DNA of 64,000 nucleotides from Burkholderiaceae bacterium (GTDB lineage Bacteria; Pseudomonadota; Gammaproteobacteria; Burkholderiales; Burkholderiaceae_C): assembly GCA_024235995.1 (NCBI GenBank), contig JACKLI010000001.1, positions 682,001 to 746,000 of the forward strand, read 5' to 3'. Shown here in pieces: positions 16,596 to 27,798 of this stretch (positions within the stretch are counted from its first letter, which is position 1; every line of letters starts with the position of its first letter). Both the position numbers and the translations under genes were made by a program. Under the pieces are notes generated by a model. The model was not told where the DNA came from. It saw only the letters and a list, made by a program, of their open reading frames with translations, and searched no databases.

Positions 16596-17377
16596 CTTTT
16601 CTCAGCCAATGCAAACAGATTCGATGAGAACATTCGACGACCGATCGGTCGAACGGCCTTGCCTAGCGTGTAGACACCACGGCGCACTGTGCGCCCAAAG
16701 GCTCCTCCCGCGTAAGACGCACCCAGGTACTGCTTCTTCAACACCCGAATCTGCCGTTCAGCATCGGTTTCATGAAACCAGACGCGTTCCCAACTTTTCA
16801 ACCGTAAACCTGCCCGCACAAACAGTCCCAGCCCCTCAGCCAGCGTGTACGCTCTCAAATGCCCTGAAGCATCCTCTGGCCCGTAGTTGCGGCCCCAATT
16901 GAACCAGTTGCACTCAAGCGGTAAATTGACCAGAACCATACAACCGAATCCAGCCGCCGAGGCGAGAAAACCGGCGTCATCCGGGACATGCTCCAGTACG
17001 TCACTGAGCACCACGACATCAGATAGCGGGAATTCCATCAACTGGAAATCTCCCGAATAAAAATCAACGTTTGGAAACCTCTGACGGGCTGATCCGATGT
17101 TTAAATCGGAGATATCCACGCCTCGACAAATTGCACCCCGAGCAACTGGAAAATTTCCGATCAACTCACCCGTAGCGCATCCAATTTCAAGTACTGAATT
17201 CGGTGTCCAACCATGAAGCAAACGAACCAAGTTAGGCAATTTGAAATGTCGGACTTCGACGTCAGTGCGCATGCATTCGTAAGAACCTTTTTCGCGTCGT
17301 GCAGCGTATTCTGGATGCTGATCGTAGAGCATCGAATAATCTATTTTTTCTTGTAGATGATTTTGATTCTCAATCAT
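16592..17377 (-). CDS. Class I SAM methyltransferase, glycan-cluster type
   Basis: 261 residues. Motif I is VLEIGCATGELIGNFP, the acidic post-I residue sits in GVDISDLN, and VVVLSDVLEHVPDD is the typical Methyltransf_11/23 motif. It belongs to a class often found in O-antigen and exopolysaccharide clusters, where such enzymes methylate sugars or act on lipid-linked intermediates. Its stop overlaps the TTG start of the flippase. Codon use is less GC-rich than the flanking core genes, consistent with a recently acquired or exchanged segment. Confidence 0.85.
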   Translation of the reverse strand: MIENQNHLQEKIDYSMLYDQHPEYAARREKGSYECMRTDVEVRHFKLPNLVRLLHGWTPNSVLEIGCATGELIGNFPVARGAICRGVDISDLNIGSARQRFPNVDFYSGDFQLMEFPLSDVVVLSDVLEHVPDDAGFLASAAGFGCMVLVNLPLECNWFNWGRNYGPEDASGHLRAYTLAEGLGLFVRAGLRLKSWERVWFHETDAERQIRVLKKQYLGASYAGGAFGRTVRRGVYTLGKAVRPIGRRMFSSNLFALAEKS

Positions 17378-17422
17378 ATTGCTTCAGTTTTCACCCGATC
17401 GCTTTATATCCCCAATGCTTCA

Positions 17423-17440
17423 CTCGATTTCACCATCGAG
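17423..17440. repeat. Small inverted repeat in the gap between two methyltransferases
   Basis: Perfect 6-bp arms CTCGAT and ATCGAG around TTCACC, within an AT-rich 112-bp gap. On the minus strand a TATAAA hexamer follows it just before the methyltransferase start. This could be an internal promoter region for the downstream half of the operon; no convincing -35 was found. Confidence 0.3.
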
Positions 17441-17489
17441 ATCAATACGATGTCTACATGAAACGGTTTTTCGCTTTGTAGCAAAGGAC

Positions 17490-18248
17490 TTAATCGATTC
17501 TATTCGCTATCGGCTTGTGCGCAACCAAAAAATAGCCCAATGGATATGACCTTGACGTCCTTGCAGAAAAGCGCTTGCCCAACCTGGTTCCATCAATCAA
17601 GGCGACAATGTTTTGAATTGCGCCAGCCGTCAGCTTTCCTATCGCTGGAATGCGCGCGATATGCTTGGCCAGAAAATCAGCGAGCACATGCAGACTCCCA
17701 CCTATAGGATCCAGCAATTTCACTTCCAGGCCAGCTTTTGCCGCATGGTGGCGCAGCGCAAACTCGGTATAGCGGCCGTAGTCGTGCGGCGCTTCATGAA
17801 TGCCGTACATGAATGGCACGTTCATGACGAGGCAACCACCTGGCGAAAGCACACGCGCTATCTCAGACCACAAGAGCCACGGATCTGGAACGTGCTCAAG
17901 CACGTCTGACAGCAGCACCGTGTCAAATGATGCGTCCGGAAATGGTAGTGGTCGGCTCAGATCGACCTCATGGTCAAGATACGGGCTTGCATGGACAGAT
18001 TGCGGCCAATCTACGCAGACGACCGAGTCCACATGCCCTCGGTACACCTCATACAAGGGCGCTTTGCCGCATCCCAGATCGATCAGTCGGCCCCGTGCGA
18101 CGCGCGGCAACTCCCTCGCGTAGAACACCGCAACGCAATCGGTAATCAGGCGAGAACCGATACCGACCTCGCGGGGATCGCGAGAAGCGGCAAGCTGCCC
18201 GCGTTTCCACACATATTTGGAAGGGACCCAACGATCAGCATTGCGCAT
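17490..18248 (-). CDS. Class I SAM methyltransferase (Methyltransf_11 type)
   Basis: 252 residues. Motif I: RLIDLGCGKAPLYEVY, followed by VCVDWPQ; then FDTVLLSDVLEHVPDPW and VLSPGGCLVMNVPFMYG. The sequence MYGIHEAPHDYGRYTEF is common in methyltransferases of O-antigen clusters. It is the first gene of the minus-strand glycan cluster; the 169 bp upstream, down to the carboxylase stop, hold no gene and presumably contain the cluster's promoter, but no clear -35/-10 pair was found. Substrate is unknown. Confidence 0.85.
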   Translation of the reverse strand: MRNADRWVPSKYVWKRGQLAASRDPREVGIGSRLITDCVAVFYARELPRVARGRLIDLGCGKAPLYEVYRGHVDSVVCVDWPQSVHASPYLDHEVDLSRPLPFPDASFDTVLLSDVLEHVPDPWLLWSEIARVLSPGGCLVMNVPFMYGIHEAPHDYGRYTEFALRHHAAKAGLEVKLLDPIGGSLHVLADFLAKHIARIPAIGKLTAGAIQNIVALIDGTRLGKRFSARTSRSYPLGYFLVAHKPIANRID

Positions 18249-18417
18249 TGCTGGCTGTTAGACGAAATATTGAAAAAATTGCTTGATGGAAATCGGATTC
18301 TCGCCGATGTCCCTCCGGATCGGGTGAGGTTGCCCCACCGTTCGGGGTTCATTTCGCACGGTTCGTGCCACCACCCAACTTGACGCGCCCACTGCGCAAC
18401 ATTCTGGGGCACCACCG

Positions 18418-21687
<3,270 letters not shown>

Positions 21688-21700
21688 CTGGCATCCCATG

Positions 21701-21816
21701 TCATTGCGAGGAGGCGAAGCCGACGCGGCAATCCAGCCACGGCGCGTCCATGCCCACCGCCGCGCCCCATCGCACCGCCGCACTGGATCGCCACGTCGCT
21801 TCGCTCCTCGCGATGA
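21701..21816. repeat. Imperfect long inverted repeat (REP/MITE-like)
   Basis: Left arm 21701-21738 begins TCATTGCGAGGAGGCGAAGC and contains GACGCGGCAATCCAG; the right arm 21783-21816 begins CTGGATCGCCACGTCGC and ends TCCTCGCGATGA, its near reverse complement. About 44 bp separate them. A shorter related piece (GGTCATGGCGAGGAACCGC) follows near 21826. This matches a mobile-like palindrome family common in proteobacterial intergenic regions. It lies between the divergent carboxylase and nnrU-like genes. Confidence 0.7.
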
Positions 21817-21960
21817 CGGGTGGGTTGGTCATGGCGAGGAACCGCAGGCGGTGCGGGCCATCCGGCGCATCGTGCCCCAGCGCGCCACGCGGCGCCAGCG
21901 CGTGGGCGACAGCCCATAATGCGCGCCACGCGCCGCGGCGGCGCGCAACGGGAGCGCAAG

Positions 21961-22545
21961 ATGGGAATGCTGGTGCTGGGACTGGTCGTGTTTCTGGGCG
22001 CGCATTCGGTGCGCATCTTCGCCGAGGGCTGGCGCACGCGCGGCATCGCGCGGCTGGGCGAGATGGGCTGGAAAGGCCTGTACACGGTGGTCTCGCTGAT
22101 CGGCCTGGCGCTGATCGTGTGGGGCTTTGCGCTAGCGCGCCAGCAGCCGGTGGTGCTGTGGAGCCCGCCGGCCATGCTCAAGCACCTGAACGCGCTGTTC
22201 ACGCTGCTGGCCTTCATCGGGGTGGCGGCGGCCTACGTGCCGCGCAACCGCCTGCGCGCGCGGCTGCACCACCCGATGGTCCTGGGCGTGAAGCTGTGGG
22301 CCTTCGGCCACCTGCTGGCCACGGGCACGCTGGCCGACCTGGTTTTGTTCGGCGCCTTCCTGCTGTGGGCGGTGCTGGACTTTCGCGCCGCGCGCCGGCG
22401 CGACCGTGCGCTGGGCACGGTCTATGCGCCGGGCGCCATGGGCCCGACGGTGCTGGTGGTGGTGGTCGGCGGGGTGGCCTGGGCGGTGTTCGCGTTCTGG
22501 CTGCACGCGGCCTGGATCGGCGTGGCGCCGTTTCCGCGAGCCTGA
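21961..22545 (+). CDS. NnrU-family membrane protein
   Basis: 194 residues, about six hydrophobic helices, with the NnrU signatures GAHSVRIFAEGWRT and HHPMVLGVKLWAFGHLLA. NnrU was named from denitrification loci, where it is linked to nitric-oxide/nitrite handling; stand-alone copies like this one are common and their function is unclear. ATG is preceded by GGGAGCG 8-9 nt upstream. It converges with the acylphosphatase gene, leaving only 6 nt between stops. Confidence 0.88.
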   Translation: MGMLVLGLVVFLGAHSVRIFAEGWRTRGIARLGEMGWKGLYTVVSLIGLALIVWGFALARQQPVVLWSPPAMLKHLNALFTLLAFIGVAAAYVPRNRLRARLHHPMVLGVKLWAFGHLLATGTLADLVLFGAFLLWAVLDFRAARRRDRALGTVYAPGAMGPTVLVVVVGGVAWAVFAFWLHAAWIGVAPFPRA

Positions 22546-22551
22546 AGCCGC

Positions 22552-22839
22552 TCAGGCGGTCTCGCGCTGCTCGAAGTCCGTGCCGGCATGCGCGGGCGCC
22601 GGGCTGACCCGCACCGCGCTCACCCGCGCGCGCGGCGGACCGCGGTGGGCCCAGTCGATGAGCGCCTGCACGGCCGCGGGCGCGCCCTGCGCCAGGGCCT
22701 CGACGCTGCCGTCCAGCCGGTTGCGCACCCAGCCCGCCAGACCCAGGCGGCGCGCCTCGTCGACCAGGCTGGCGCGGTAGTACACGCCCTGCACATGGCC
22801 TTCGATGCGCAGGTGGCGGCAGATGGGCTCGGTTTTCAT
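22552..22839 (-). CDS. Acylphosphatase
   Basis: 95 residues, the standard size. The catalytic signature is present: HLRIEGHVQGVYYRAS with the phosphate-binding loop and catalytic Arg (here YYR instead of the usual FR), and WVRNRLDGSVEALAQG with the catalytic Asn. It hydrolyses acyl-phosphates such as acetyl- or carbamoyl-phosphate, in the cytosol. Start chosen at MKTEPICRHL by family length; longer upstream frames are unsupported. It is divergent from the ferredoxin gene, 69 bp away. Confidence 0.93.
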   Translation of the reverse strand: MKTEPICRHLRIEGHVQGVYYRASLVDEARRLGLAGWVRNRLDGSVEALAQGAPAAVQALIDWAHRGPPRARVSAVRVSPAPAHAGTDFEQRETA

Positions 22840-22908
22840 GACACGCCATGATAGGCATGCCGTGGCGCAGCGGCACGCACGGCCGCCAGCCGCGACAATG
22901 GCCGCATC

Positions 22909-23151
22909 ATGCAAGCGCGCGGCCTGGCCCTGCCGGTGATCGACCCCGACCGCTGCACCGGCTGCGGCTGGTGCGTGGCGGTGTGTCCGCCGCACGTGCT
23001 GTCGCTGCACCCGCGCGGCGTGGCCAAGGTCTCGGCGCTGGACGATGCCGGCGGCTGCACCGGCTGCGCGCTGTGCGCGGTGCGCTGCCCGTTCGACGCC
23101 ATTGCCATGGTGCGGCGGCAAGCCTTGGCCGCCTCGCCCGATCAAGTATGA
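22909..23151 (+). CDS. 2[4Fe-4S] ferredoxin-type protein
   Basis: 80 residues with two complete cluster motifs: C16-C19-C22-C26 (CTGCGWCVAVCPP) and C50-C53-C56-C60 (CTGCALCAVRCPF). It lacks a signal peptide and other domains, so it is a small soluble electron carrier whose partner is unknown. Its TGA lies at the left edge of a dispersed repeat copy that fills the gap to the DAHP synthase gene. Confidence 0.9.
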   Translation: MQARGLALPVIDPDRCTGCGWCVAVCPPHVLSLHPRGVAKVSALDDAGGCTGCALCAVRCPFDAIAMVRRQALAASPDQV

Positions 23152-23208
23152 TTTTGATAGCTTCTGGCGCTTGATTCACGCGGACCAGAGCCTTATTTCA
23201 CTCAAAAC
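23152..23208 (+). repeat. Dispersed element copy E
   Basis: The most regular copy: TTTTGATAGC, CTTCTGGCGCTTGATTC, ACGCGGACCAGAGCC and a closing TTTCACTCAAAA. It occupies nearly the whole gap between the ferredoxin stop and the ATG of the DAHP synthase gene, so the latter's ribosome-binding site region is element-derived; no good Shine-Dalgarno is visible. Confidence 0.75.
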
Positions 23209-23214
23209 TCCACC

Positions 23215-24306
23215 ATGCCCGAATTCGAAGCCCCCGGCACCCAGGACAGCACCCGCATCGACGACGTGCGCATCGGCGCGGTGCGCCCGCTGATCACCCC
23301 CGCGCTGCTGCAGGAATGGCTGCCGGCGCCGCAGGCCGCCAGCGACCTGGTGGAGGCCAGCCGCGCCGCCCTGGCGCGCGTGCTGCACGGGCAGGACGAC
23401 CGGCTGGTCGTGGTGGTCGGCCCCTGCTCGATCCACGACCACGACGAGGCGCTGGACTATGCGCGGCGCCTGCAGGCCGAGGCCGAGGCGCTGGCCGGCG
23501 AGCTGATCGTGGTGATGCGCGTGTACTTCGAGAAGCCCCGCACCACGGTGGGCTGGAAGGGCTACATCAACGACCCGCACCTGGACGGCAGCTACGCCAT
23601 CAACGAAGGCCTGCGGATGGCGCGCCGCCTGCTGCTGGACGTGCTGGCGCTGGGCCTGCCGGTGGGCACCGAGTTCCTGGACCTGCTGAGCCCGCAGTTC
23701 ATCAGCGACCTGGTGAGCTGGGGCGCCATCGGCGCGCGCACCACCGAGAGCCCCAGCCACCGCCAGCTGGCCAGCGGGCTGAGTTGCCCGGTGGGCTTCA
23801 AGAACGGCACCGACGGCGGCGTGAAGGTGGCGGCCGACGCCATCGTGGCCGCGCAGGCGCCGCACGCCTTCCTGGGCCTGACCAAGATGGGGCAGGCGGC
23901 CGTGTTCGAGACGCGCGGCAACGGCGACTGCCACGTCATCCTGCGCGGCGGCAAGCAGCCCAATTACTCGAGCGCCGACGTGGACGCGGCCTGCGCGCTG
24001 CTCAAGGCAGCCGGCCTGCGCGAGCAGGTGATGATCGACTGCTCGCACGCCAACTCCAGCAAGCAGCACCAGCGGCAGGTCGAGGTGGCGCGCGACGTGG
24101 CCGCGCGGCTGGCGGCAGGCGACGCGCGCATCGTGGGCGTGATGATCGAGAGCAACCTGCAGGAAGGGCGGCAGGACATCGTGCCGGGGCAGGCGCTCAA
24201 GCGCGGGGTATCGGTGACCGACGCCTGCATCAGCCTGGAGCAGACGGTGCCGGTGCTGCGCCAGCTGGCCGACGCGGTGCGGGCGCGGCGCGCCAAGACG
24301 CGCTGA
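23215..24306 (+). CDS. aroG: 3-deoxy-7-phosphoheptulonate (DAHP) synthase, AroFGH type
   Basis: 363 residues, type I-alpha class. Condenses phosphoenolpyruvate and erythrose 4-phosphate, the first step of aromatic amino acid synthesis. Seen: VVVVGPCSIHDHDEALDYA, YFEKPRTTVGWKGYINDP, GVGTEFLD-like segment (PVGTEFLDLLSP), PVGFKNGTDGG, ILRGGKQPNY and DCSHANSSKQH with metal and substrate ligands. Which aromatic amino acid inhibits it cannot be read with certainty. It is followed exactly by a dispersed repeat and then by the convergent IF-1 gene. Confidence 0.95.
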   Translation: MPEFEAPGTQDSTRIDDVRIGAVRPLITPALLQEWLPAPQAASDLVEASRAALARVLHGQDDRLVVVVGPCSIHDHDEALDYARRLQAEAEALAGELIVVMRVYFEKPRTTVGWKGYINDPHLDGSYAINEGLRMARRLLLDVLALGLPVGTEFLDLLSPQFISDLVSWGAIGARTTESPSHRQLASGLSCPVGFKNGTDGGVKVAADAIVAAQAPHAFLGLTKMGQAAVFETRGNGDCHVILRGGKQPNYSSADVDAACALLKAAGLREQVMIDCSHANSSKQHQRQVEVARDVAARLAAGDARIVGVMIESNLQEGRQDIVPGQALKRGVSVTDACISLEQTVPVLRQLADAVRARRAKTR

Positions 24307-24371
24307 ATACTCTTGTTTTTATAGCTGACCGGGCTTGTTCTATACGGGCCAGCGGCCGAAAATACTTGAAA
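24307..24371 (+). repeat. Dispersed element copy F, exactly between two convergent stops
   Basis: A 65-bp element runs from the base after the DAHP synthase TGA to the base before the IF-1 TGA. It contains TTGTTTTTATAGCTGACC, TACGGGCCAGCGGCCGAAAA and TACTTGAAA. Position and GGCCAGCGGCC palindrome suggest it works as a bidirectional transcription boundary. Confidence 0.75.
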
Positions 24372-24641
24372 TCAGCGGCGGCGGCGCTGCGGGTTGCCAC
24401 CCGTCGGCGGCGGGCCGCGGCGCTCCAGGTGGCGGAAGCTGATGCGGCCCTTGCTCAGGTCGTAGGGCGAGAGCTCCAGCGTCACGCGGTCGCCGGCCAG
24501 GATGCGGATGTGGTTCTTGCGCATCTTGCCGGCCGAATAGGCCACCAGTTCGTGGCCGTTGTCCAGCGTGACGCGAAAGCGCGTGTCGGGCAGCACCTCG
24601 TTGACGATGCCCTGCATTTCGATCAGTTCTTCCTTGGCCAT
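24372..24641 (-). CDS. infA: Translation initiation factor IF-1 (long paralog type)
   Basis: 89 residues: the S1-like OB fold (MAKEELIEMQGIVNEVLPDT, FRVTLDNGHELVAYSAGKMR, RILAGDRVTLELSPYDLSKG) is followed by a tail RHLERRGPPPTGGNPQRRRR. IF-1 binds the ribosomal A site during initiation. The standard IF-1 is 72 residues and usually sits in the ribosomal-protein operon; this tailed, stand-alone copy is of the second type often seen in Burkholderiales. It may be growth-condition specific, an inference. Confidence 0.92.
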   Translation of the reverse strand: MAKEELIEMQGIVNEVLPDTRFRVTLDNGHELVAYSAGKMRKNHIRILAGDRVTLELSPYDLSKGRISFRHLERRGPPPTGGNPQRRRR

Positions 24642-24946
24642 GTGAATGCTCCTTGTGCGTCCGTGCATTGGGGTTTGCGGGTTGCGCGGCAACTCCCGAT
24701 GACGGCGAAGGCATGGCGCCAACGACTGACCCCCAGTCGGTTGAACCCGCCATTTTAACGCGCGCGCCGGACTTTGGCCATGCCGCGGTGCGCGGCCCGG
24801 CGCTGCAGGTGGCGGCCGGCGGTGGTTGGAAAATGTCAAGTGAGTGTGCATTCACATCGTTACAAGGCCAACACTGGAGCGGCTGTTGTAACAGCGAATG
24901 GCGGCAAACTGGCCAGCATGTTCAACCGACCGAAAGGAATCGCGAC
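24642..24946. promoter_or_regulatory. Divergent intergenic region with dyads
   Basis: About 305 bp between the IF-1 start and a small secreted-protein gene; no gene is visible. It contains a spaced inverted repeat, GTTACAA (24859-24865) and TTGTAAC (24886-24892); the second half is itself palindromic (CTGTTGTAACAG). These lie 55-90 nt before the plus-strand ATG, a plausible operator position. A weak plus-strand promoter may start at TTGGAA near 24825. Regulatory use is inference. Confidence 0.4.
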
Positions 24947-25180
24947 ATGGCCAAGCAACTTGCCCGTACCGCAGCCGCCGTCGTCATGACCACGGCCATG
25001 GCCTGGAACCTGCCGGCGTCGGCCCAGACGCCGCCCAGCCGGCCGACGACGGCCAGCACGCGCGGCGCGACGACGACACCCAAACCCGCCGCCGCACCCG
25101 CCAGCGCGCCCGCATCGGCGCCCCGGGCGGCACAGGGCAGCTTCGGGCCGAGCAGCCCGACGCGCAAGCCGCGTCCCTGA
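24947..25180 (+). CDS. Small secreted Pro/Ala/Thr-rich protein
   Basis: 77 residues with a clear signal peptide (RTAAAVVMTTAMAWNLPASA, cleavage after SAQ or ASA). The mature part is low-complexity, rich in Ala, Pro, Thr and Ser, and ends SPTRKPRP. No family is recognised. AAAGGA about 8 nt upstream supports the ATG. It is expressed divergently from infA and converges with a membrane-protein gene. Confidence 0.6.
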   Translation: MAKQLARTAAAVVMTTAMAWNLPASAQTPPSRPTTASTRGATTTPKPAAAPASAPASAPRAAQGSFGPSSPTRKPRP

Positions 25181-25190
25181 GCCGGGCGCT

Positions 25191-25215
25191 CAAGCCGCCT
25201 TAACGCCGCGGCTTG
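25191..25215. terminator. Hairpin between convergent genes
   Basis: CAAGCCGC and GCGGCTTG pair across a 9-nt loop and straddle the end of the minus-strand membrane-protein gene. There is no T-run, so this is a possible bidirectional barrier only. Confidence 0.35.
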
Positions 25216-25904
25216 GGCGCCGCGCCGGCGCGCTCGGTCAGCACCTTGTGCGGTTCGCGCTCGCCGGGCGCGGCGGCGGGCTTGGGCAGCGGCGCGCAGC
25301 CGCCCTGGGTGGCGGCGCCGCGCAGGCTGGACAGGCGGGTGGAAATCAGATCGAGCACCGGCGGCGGCAGGGGCTGCTGGAACTCGTAGCCCAGGCGCTC
25401 GACCTCGGCCGCCAGGTAGTGGCAGGTGGCGTCGTGCAGGCTGGGGTCGTCGCCGGCCCAGCTGATGGTGGCGGCGGCCGGCGAGGGCGCGGCCACGGCG
25501 GGCGCGGCGTCGGGCCGGCTGCCCGCGGGGCAGGCCTGGTTGGTCAGCACCACCTGGCCGTCCGGGCGCACGCAGCGGTGCACGGCCTGGCCGGTGACGG
25601 CGGGCGCGAACGGCTCGCCCTGGGCCGTGGCCACAAGCGGCGCCGGGGCGGCCGCCAGGCTCGGCTGCGGCTCGGCCAGCGCCGGGGTTTCCTGCTGCGC
25701 CATGGCGTGGCGCTGCACCACGTAGCCCTGCAGCCATTGGTAGGCCTTCAGGCCGAACAGGACCAGCAGCCCCAGGGCCACGACGATGGCGATCCAGCGC
25801 AGCCAGCCGGTCTCGCGGACGGGCTCGGGCGGGCGCTCGGGTGCTTCGGTGGCGGAAGGGGAATCGGCGGACATGGGCGGCGGCGGAAAACGCGTGACGC
25901 CCAT
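25200..25904 (-). CDS. Membrane-anchored protein with DUF4124-like segment
   Basis: Up to 234 residues. A Pro/Glu-rich N-terminus is followed by one membrane helix (WIAIVVALGLLVLFGLKAY) and a periplasmic part. The segment VHRCVRPDGQVVLTNQACPAG resembles DUF4124-type motifs with two cysteines; a His/Cys-containing stretch (DATCHYLAAEVERLGYEFQQ) follows. The start is uncertain: ATG at 25874 (MSADSPSATE) is equally possible, and neither has a good ribosome-binding site. It lies 7 nt after the cyclase stop and is probably co-transcribed with it. Function unknown. Confidence 0.65.
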   Translation of the reverse strand: MGVTRFPPPPMSADSPSATEAPERPPEPVRETGWLRWIAIVVALGLLVLFGLKAYQWLQGYVVQRHAMAQQETPALAEPQPSLAAAPAPLVATAQGEPFAPAVTGQAVHRCVRPDGQVVLTNQACPAGSRPDAAPAVAAPSPAAATISWAGDDPSLHDATCHYLAAEVERLGYEFQQPLPPPVLDLISTRLSSLRGAATQGGCAPLPKPAAAPGEREPHKVLTERAGAAPKPRR

Positions 25905-25911
25905 GATACGG

Positions 25912-27798
25912 TCATGGCGGCAGGGGCACGCCCGATTCGAGCAGCTCGGAGACCTCCAGCGGCGTCTGGCGCCCGCGCAGCGGCATGGTGCCGATGACGC
26001 GCGTGGGCAGGCGGCCGTCCAGGCCGGCGCGCGTGGTCTCGGAGACCAGGATGCGCGTGCCCAGCTGCCGGTTCAGGTCTTCGACGCGGCTGGCCACGTT
26101 CACGCTGTCGCCCAGCGCGGTGTAGGCCAGGCGGTCGGCGGCGCCCAGCACGCCGGCCACCACCGGCCCGGTGTGGATGCCGATGCCGATGGCGAACTCG
26201 GGCAGAAAGGCACGCCGCCAGCGCGCGTTTTGCGTGTCCATGGCGCGCTGCAGGGCCAGCGCGGCCTTGCAGGCCTGCAGCTCGGGCCGGTCCAGCTGCA
26301 GCGGCGCGCCCCACAGCACCATCAGGCCGTCGCCGATGAACTTGTCGATGGTGCCGCCGAAGGACGTGATGACGCGGGCGGCGACGTTGAAAAAGCGCGT
26401 GAGCTGCTGCGCCAGCTGCTCGGCGGGCACGGTCTCGGCGATCTGGGTGAAGCCGCGCACGTCGACGAACATGATGGTGAGCACGCGCGACTCGCCGCCG
26501 GGGCGCAGGGTGTGGCCCTGCGCCATCAGCTGGTTGACGACGTCGACCGGCGCGAACTTCATGAAGGCCTGCAGACCGCGCGCCGACTCGTCCAGCGCCT
26601 GGTCGAGGTGCTGGATCTCGAGCAGGCGGCTGTTCACGCGCGGCAGGTTGCGCACCTGCAGCTGGCCGATGCGCCGGGCGTTGCGCGCCAGCCGCTCGAT
26701 GGGCTGGGTGATGCCGCGCGCCACGCGCCAGGACATGACCAGCATCAGGGCCAGGAAGAGCAGCGCCGCCCCGAAGCCCCAGAACACGCCGTCGCGCAGC
26801 CCGCCCAGCACCTTGCGCTCGGGCACCCAGCTCAGCAGCGTCCAGCCGGTGGCCGGCACGGTGCTGGCCTGCACCAGGTAGCTCTCGCCTTCGATGCGGG
26901 CGTCGAAGCTCCGGCGCTCGAGCGGCGGGTGCCCCAGCTGCTGCACCAGGGCGCCCAGCACGCCGCCCTGGGGCGGCGCCAGCAGCTGGGGCACGCCCAC
27001 CTGGTCGCTGCGCGCCAGCACCATGCCGCTGGCGCTGAGCAGCGCACTGTCGCCGTAGCCCGAGTGGCTGAACTGGCGCACGAAGTCGGACAGCCGCCCC
27101 AGCGTGACGTCGGTGGCCACCACCGCGGCCGGCCCGCTTGCCTCGCCTGGGCGGGGCAGCGGCATGGCGTAGGTCACGCCCAGCTCGCGCGCGGCGTCGA
27201 ACACGTAGGGCTCGGTCCAGATCGCCTGCTGCCGGCCCACCGCCTGCTGGTACCAGCGGCGCGCCAGCGGGTCGTACTGGCTCTGGCGCTCCACCGTGCG
27301 CTGGGTGGCAAAGCGCAGGTGCGCGTCGCCGCCGTCGGAATCGGGGCGCTTGAACTCCCAGCGCTCGTGGGTGACGCCGCCCGCGCGCGTGATGTAGCGC
27401 ACCGCCGGCTGCGGGTAGCGCAGCACCATCAGCATGCGGCCGGCGGCGTCGGCGACGTACACGCTGTCGAGCTCGGGCGCCTCGGACAGCAGGGCCCACA
27501 TCAGCTCGGCCGAGGCGGCGCTGTCGCGGCCGGCCGGCGCCAGGGCCGGCGCCGCCGCCATGGTGCGCGCCACGGCCACGCCGCGGTTGAGAAAGGCGCG
27601 AATGCGGTCTTCCACCCGCTGGTGGTCGGCGCGGTGCACCGAGCTGGCCAGGGTGCCGACGATGCGCTCGGCGCCCCAGTAGCCCATGCCGATCAGCAGC
27701 GCCGCCTGCCCCAGCACCCCGACGGTGATGATGGTGCCCACGTCCACGCGCAGCCGCCGCGGGCGGGAGGCTGGAGGGGGAAGCGGGAGTTCGGCCAT
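25912..27798 (-). CDS. Membrane adenylate cyclase (class III) with extracytoplasmic sensor and HAMP-like linker
   Basis: 628 residues. An N-terminal helix (VGVLGQAALLIGMGYWGAE), a periplasmic sensor region of about 280 residues of dCache type, a second helix (FWGFGAALLFLALMLVMSW), a HAMP-like linker, then the cyclase domain. The catalytic residues are intact: metal Asp in FVDVRGFT and in FIGDGLMVLWG, Lys of TIDKFIGDG for adenine recognition, and the transition-state Asn/Arg in DSVNVASRVEDLN. It should make cAMP in response to an external ligand. Start MAELPLPPP is chosen over an upstream in-frame ATG. A CRP-type site lies elsewhere in the window (43.8 kb). Confidence 0.9.
   Translation of the reverse strand: MAELPLPPPASRPRRLRVDVGTIITVGVLGQAALLIGMGYWGAERIVGTLASSVHRADHQRVEDRIRAFLNRGVAVARTMAAAPALAPAGRDSAASAELMWALLSEAPELDSVYVADAAGRMLMVLRYPQPAVRYITRAGGVTHERWEFKRPDSDGGDAHLRFATQRTVERQSQYDPLARRWYQQAVGRQQAIWTEPYVFDAARELGVTYAMPLPRPGEASGPAAVVATDVTLGRLSDFVRQFSHSGYGDSALLSASGMVLARSDQVGVPQLLAPPQGGVLGALVQQLGHPPLERRSFDARIEGESYLVQASTVPATGWTLLSWVPERKVLGGLRDGVFWGFGAALLFLALMLVMSWRVARGITQPIERLARNARRIGQLQVRNLPRVNSRLLEIQHLDQALDESARGLQAFMKFAPVDVVNQLMAQGHTLRPGGESRVLTIMFVDVRGFTQIAETVPAEQLAQQLTRFFNVAARVITSFGGTIDKFIGDGLMVLWGAPLQLDRPELQACKAALALQRAMDTQNARWRRAFLPEFAIGIGIHTGPVVAGVLGAADRLAYTALGDSVNVASRVEDLNRQLGTRILVSETTRAGLDGRLPTRVIGTMPLRGRQTPLEVSELLESGVPLPP

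Noticed and set aside
18249..18417. Terminator after the carboxylase or strong promoter of the glycan cluster
   Set aside because: A CCCC/GGGG hairpin is present but without a T-run, and no -35/-10 pair was convincing.
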